A stretch of DNA of 64,000 nucleotides from Paludibacteraceae bacterium (lineage in GTDB: Bacteria > Bacteroidota > Bacteroidia > Bacteroidales > Paludibacteraceae), in NCBI GenBank assembly GCA_905233415.1, contig CAJOEX010000005.1, forward strand, positions 1 to 64,000, written 5' to 3'. Position numbers and translations under genes: made by a program. The first letter of the stretch is position 1, and the number at the start of each line of letters is the position of its first letter. The notes below the pieces were generated by a model. That model searched no databases, was not told the DNA's origin, and saw only the letters and a list, made by a program, of their open reading frames with translations. Positions 61,272-64,000 of the stretch are shown one piece after another.

Positions 61272-62564
61272 ATGAAAAATTTAAAGTTTCGACTGATTGT
61301 CATGAACTTCCTGCAGTACGCTGTTTGGGGAGCTTATTTGATTTGTATGAGTCGCTATCTCGCCGACCACGGCATGGGCACTCATATCGGAATTTTCTAC
61401 TCCGTACAGGGTATTGTTTCTATCTTTATGCCCGCGTTAATGGGTATCGTTGCTGACCGTTGGATTCCGGCACAAAAGTTGTTGGGCATCTGCCACGGCG
61501 TAGCCGGTCTGTTGATGTTAGGCGCAGGTTTCTATGGCGTAAATGCCGGTGATGCCGTACAGTTCGGTCCGTTATTCACGATGTACGCTTTGTCCGTTGC
61601 GTTCTATATGCCGACAATTGCGCTGAGCAACTCGGTAGCATTCAACGCTCTCGTCAAAGGCGGTCTGGACACGGTGAAGGACTTCCCGCCTATCCGCGTA
61701 TTCGGTACGGTAGGTTTTATTGCGTTGGAAGTATGCGTGGATGCTGTAGGCATCTACACCACAGCTTGGCAATTTGTTGTCAGCGGTGCCTTGAGCGCTG
61801 TTCTCGCCATTTACTCCTTTACGCTACCCAACTGCGACATCAAGAAGATTGAGGGTAAAGTGGACCTCGTGGATGCACTCGGTCTGCGTGCTTTTGCGCT
61901 GTTCAAACAGAAAAAGATGGCGCTGTTCTTCATCTTCTGCATGTTCCTCGGCGTCAGCCTGCAAATCACCAACGGCTTTGCGAATCCGTTCCTCGGCAGC
62001 TTTGCCGGCAATCCGGACTTTGCAGAGGCCTTTGCCGTTAAGCACAGTAACATTCTGATTTCCATAAGCCAGGCCTGCGAGGCAATTTGCATCCTCTTTA
62101 TTCCGTTCTTCCTCAAGAAGTTCGGTATCAAGAACGTGATGCTGCTTGCCATGTTTGCGTGGGTACTGCGTTTCGCTTTCTTCGGCTTGGGCAACCCGCA
62201 AATGCCGGGCGTACTGCTGTTCGTTCTGAGCTGTGTGGTTTACGGCTTTGCATTTGACTTCTTCAATATCTCCGGTGCGTTGTATGTGGATCAGGAAACT
62301 GACGAGTCGATGCGTTCGTCCGCACAAGGTCTGTTCATGGTAATGACCAACGGCGTCGGCGCAACTATCGGTACACTGGCAGCACAGGCAGTAGTGAACA
62401 AGTTCGTTTTCCATCTGCCGGAGACCGCAGAGTTTATGCAAGTTTGGGACGGCTGGAAAATGTCGTGGTACACATTTGCTGCATATGCGTTCCTTGTAGC
62501 TATCGCGTTCTGGATCTTCTTCCCGAAGACTCCGGTGAACAAGAATATTGAAGTAAAACACTAA
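61272..62564 (+). CDS. MFS nucleoside:H+ symporter (NupG/XapB-like)
   Basis: 430 residues with 12 predicted membrane spans. The N-terminal 'FRLIVMNFLQYAVWGAYLI' and 'PALMGIVADRWIPAQKLLGI', and the C-terminal half 'SISQACEAICILFIPFFLKK' and 'YVDQETDESMRSSAQGLFMV', match the nucleoside:H+ symporter family, which imports purine and pyrimidine nucleosides. Combined with the secreted nuclease, 5'-nucleotidase and psuKG in this window, it suggests a path from outside nucleic acid to salvaged nucleosides. Confidence 0.9.
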   Translation: MKNLKFRLIVMNFLQYAVWGAYLICMSRYLADHGMGTHIGIFYSVQGIVSIFMPALMGIVADRWIPAQKLLGICHGVAGLLMLGAGFYGVNAGDAVQFGPLFTMYALSVAFYMPTIALSNSVAFNALVKGGLDTVKDFPPIRVFGTVGFIALEVCVDAVGIYTTAWQFVVSGALSAVLAIYSFTLPNCDIKKIEGKVDLVDALGLRAFALFKQKKMALFFIFCMFLGVSLQITNGFANPFLGSFAGNPDFAEAFAVKHSNILISISQACEAICILFIPFFLKKFGIKNVMLLAMFAWVLRFAFFGLGNPQMPGVLLFVLSCVVYGFAFDFFNISGALYVDQETDESMRSSAQGLFMVMTNGVGATIGTLAAQAVVNKFVFHLPETAEFMQVWDGWKMSWYTFAAYAFLVAIAFWIFFPKTPVNKNIEVKH

Positions 62565-62566
62565 AA

Positions 62567-62587
62567 TAATTGACAATTGACAATTGA
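62567..62587 (+). repeat. Heptamer array before the gldF-like start
   Basis: TAATTGA then CAATTGA twice, ending 3 nt before the GTG start at 62591. Confidence 0.85.
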
Positions 62588-62590
62588 CAA

Positions 62591-63256
62591 GTGTTTCGCA
62601 AAGAACTTTCATACTATTTTGCGACACCTATTGCATACATTGTAATAGGTCTGTACCTCTTGGCTGTCAGTCTTTTCCTTTGGGTTATCCCGGGTCAGTG
62701 GAACATCATTGACTCGGGATACGCTCAGACGGACGGACTTTTTATACTCAGTCCCTGGCTCATGATGCTGCTGTGTCCTGCCTTGACAATGCGGTTATTC
62801 TCAGAGGAGCGACAAAGCGGCACATGGGACATACTGATGGTGCAACCGGTTTCAATGGCACGAATTGTTGCCGGCAAGTTCTTTGCAGCATGGACATTGA
62901 TGCTGTTGGCATTGCTGCCGAATCTGGTGCACTATTTTATCGTTTATTCCATTGCCGAGCCTGTCGGAAATATCGACGGCGGGCAGTTTGCCGGTTCGTT
63001 TATCGGGCTACTGATGCTCAGCGGTACATTCCTGAGTATTGGTATCATTGCAGGCTGCTGGACCAAAAGCCAAATTGTGGCGTACGTATTGGGGGCACTC
63101 GCATGTTTTGTGCTATACTGGGTGTTGCTGCAACATACTTATGAAGCTGTTTCCCGCGGTGTGATCGATTTGCGCGACATACTCGTCTTCGTCATTGTCA
63201 GCTTTATCTGCCTTGCAGGCTCGGTGTTAATTCTCAACAAGATTTCACACAAATGA
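62591..63256 (+). CDS. GldF-like ABC transporter permease
   Basis: 221 residues from GTG, directly after a heptamer array. Six membrane spans of the ABC2-type permease fold: 'FRKELSYYFATPIAYIVIGL', 'LMMLLCPALTMRLFSEERQS', 'ILMVQPVSMARIVAGKF', 'GTFLSIGIIAGCWTKSQIVA'. It matches GldF, which with GldG and the ATPase GldA is linked to gliding and T9SS in Flavobacteria; in non-gliding Bacteroidales its role is unclear. gldG is not next to it; a phosphodiesterase overlaps its end by 4 nt. Confidence 0.85.
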   Translation: MFRKELSYYFATPIAYIVIGLYLLAVSLFLWVIPGQWNIIDSGYAQTDGLFILSPWLMMLLCPALTMRLFSEERQSGTWDILMVQPVSMARIVAGKFFAAWTLMLLALLPNLVHYFIVYSIAEPVGNIDGGQFAGSFIGLLMLSGTFLSIGIIAGCWTKSQIVAYVLGALACFVLYWVLLQHTYEAVSRGVIDLRDILVFVIVSFICLAGSVLILNKISHK

Positions 63257-63750
63257 CCCGAATCGGTCTTCTTTCGGATACACACAGTTATCTCGACAAG
63301 CGAGTGTTTGAGTACTTCGCGGATGTGGACGAGATTTGGCACGCAGGGGATATAGGGTCATTCGAGGTGCTGCAGAAACTGCGCATGTTCAAACCTACCC
63401 GTGCCGTATATGGGAATATGGACGGAGGCGATGTTCGCTATAGCCTCAGCGAGTTTTACCGTTTTCGGGTTGAGGAAGTGAATGTGCTGATGACACACAT
63501 CGGCGGTTATCCGGGACACTATAATCCGTGGCTGCTGCCCATGTTCCAAAAAGAGACACCGCAATTGTTCGTTTGCGGACACAGTCATATCCTCAAAGTT
63601 CAGTATGACCAGACATGGAAAATGCTGACAATGAATCCGGGAGCTGCAGGATTGGAAGGATGGCAAACGGTGCAAACATTGTTACGTTTTAGCATTGACG
63701 AGGCCGAAATTAAGGACTTAGAAGTCGTTGAAATGGCAAAAAAACACTAA
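63253..63750 (+). CDS. YfcE/MJ0936-type metallophosphoesterase
   Basis: 165 residues, a compact calcineurin-like phosphoesterase with all metal motifs: 'IGLLSDTHSYLD' (D-x-H), 'IWHAGDIGS' (GD), 'AVYGNMDGGD' (GN, with D where many have H), 'MTHIGGYP' (H) and 'FVCGHSHIL' (GHSH). Members cleave phosphodiesters such as cyclic nucleotides or bis-p-nitrophenyl phosphate in vitro; the natural substrate here is unknown. Coupled to the gldF-like gene by a 4-nt overlap. Confidence 0.92.
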   Translation: MTRIGLLSDTHSYLDKRVFEYFADVDEIWHAGDIGSFEVLQKLRMFKPTRAVYGNMDGGDVRYSLSEFYRFRVEEVNVLMTHIGGYPGHYNPWLLPMFQKETPQLFVCGHSHILKVQYDQTWKMLTMNPGAAGLEGWQTVQTLLRFSIDEAEIKDLEVVEMAKKH

Positions 63751-63808
63751 AAAAATGCAAAAAAATGCACTTTTTTGCTAAAATATGTTTTATAACATAT
63801 GAAAAAAT

Positions 63809-63839
63809 TTTGCCGGTTCAAAAATAAGCAGTACCTTTG
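63809..63839 (+). promoter_or_regulatory. Promoter of a short leader or small-RNA unit
   Basis: TTTG at 63809-63812, a 19-nt spacer and TACCTTTG at 63832-63839. No gene starts soon after except a six-codon frame. Confidence 0.75.
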
Positions 63840-63842
63840 CAC

Positions 63843-63935
63843 CCGAAATCAAGACAACACAATCTTTTTTGTACCTTAAAAATTTAACAGACTAATACCA
63901 TGGAAAAAAGGACGCTGTGAAGCGTCCTTTTTCTT
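63843..63935 (+). ncRNA. Candidate ~90-nt leader or small RNA
   Basis: A promoter (63809-63839) and a strong terminator (63904-63935) bound a ~90-nt unit with no ordinary gene. Within it, ATG at 63900 opens a six-codon frame (M-E-K-R-T-L, stop 63918-63920) whose last codons form the 5' arm and loop of the terminator. It may be an attenuation leader for a gene beyond the window or a free small RNA. No known RNA family is recognised. Confidence 0.5.
63904..63935 (+). terminator. Strong intrinsic terminator overlapping a six-codon frame
   Basis: A-run plus GGACGCT, loop GTGA, AGCGTCC then T-rich tail. This is the clearest intrinsic terminator in the window. A second hairpin (AGAGCC..GCAC/GTGC..GGCTCT) lies at 63948-63976. 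Confidence 0.85.
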
Positions 63936-64000
63936 TTTCAAAATATAAGAGCCCGCACGGGGAATGTGCAGGCTCTACAACTATTCAAAACGACTTACTT

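Overview
The window reads as one contiguous piece of a Bacteroidales (Bacteroidota) chromosome. The evidence is a MurF-Alr type fusion locus, an AmgK-like/RapZ fusion, type IX secretion (T9SS) components of the PorP/SprF and PorT families, a GldF-like permease, SusC-like carboxypeptidase-regulatory outer-membrane barrels, and fifteen promoters with Bacteroidota grammar (TTTG or CTTG, a 19-20 nt spacer, TAnnTTTG). Base composition is mixed to slightly AT-rich by eye. I cannot place it below the order; a Paludibacteraceae-like gut lineage is a guess based on the style of the secreted-protein C-terminal tails.

Layout. 1-6009: the end of a secreted repeat protein, a sugar aminotransferase, then a tightly overlapping run of rpoN (sigma-54), a PAP2-like membrane protein, an Lnb-like DUF4105 protein and a pseudo-alkaline phosphatase. 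6010-10968: an AAA ATPase and pyruvate:ferredoxin oxidoreductase. 11178-14921: a sugar kinase/RapZ fusion divergent from a membrane pyrophosphatase whose 3' end is broken. 14925-20308: pseudouridine catabolism (psuK-psuG), then three secreted proteins with C-terminal sorting-like tails. 20337-23839 (minus): a damaged MurF-alanine racemase locus, an ABC ATPase and holA. 23910-28192 (minus): pspC, padR, a GIN-domain membrane protein and an outer-membrane barrel. 28409-32064 (minus): lipase-like lipoprotein, PorP/SprF and 5'-nucleotidase. 32409-41661: a Crp/Fnr regulator facing a minus-strand run of gdhA, kbl, tdh, M16 peptidase, era and M23 peptidase. 41662-44062: an accessory-looking patch with a truncated DUF4143 ATPase, an unexplained 0.6 kb stretch, an orphan gene and tRNA-Arg(ACG). 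44207-48630 (minus): fumarate reductase frdCAB plus a DUF975 protein. 48958-56839: rho, aroQ, an outer-membrane barrel, PorT-like protein and a beta-helix lipoprotein, meeting ribF. 57230-64000: pheT, prfC, a nucleoside transporter, gldF-like permease, a phosphodiesterase and a short promoter-to-terminator unit.

How it fits together. Central metabolism is that of an anaerobe: pyruvate to acetyl-CoA with ferredoxin, fumarate as terminal acceptor, threonine broken down to glycine and acetyl-CoA, and glutamate dehydrogenase for nitrogen. Envelope and secretion genes are scattered among housekeeping operons.

The most unusual themes are: (a) short tandem repeats of 7, 8, 11, 16 and 22 bp that sit at gene junctions, supply start and stop codons, and enter coding sequence in nifJ, era and a signal peptide; (b) genes that keep a recognisable fold but have lost active-site segments (pseudo-alkaline phosphatase, MurF half, hppA 3' end, two AAA/DUF4143 ATPases); and (c) odd fusions and extensions, namely the kinase-RapZ fusion and a long helical N-terminus on FrdA. 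I saw no CRISPR array, prophage, rRNA gene or intact insertion sequence.
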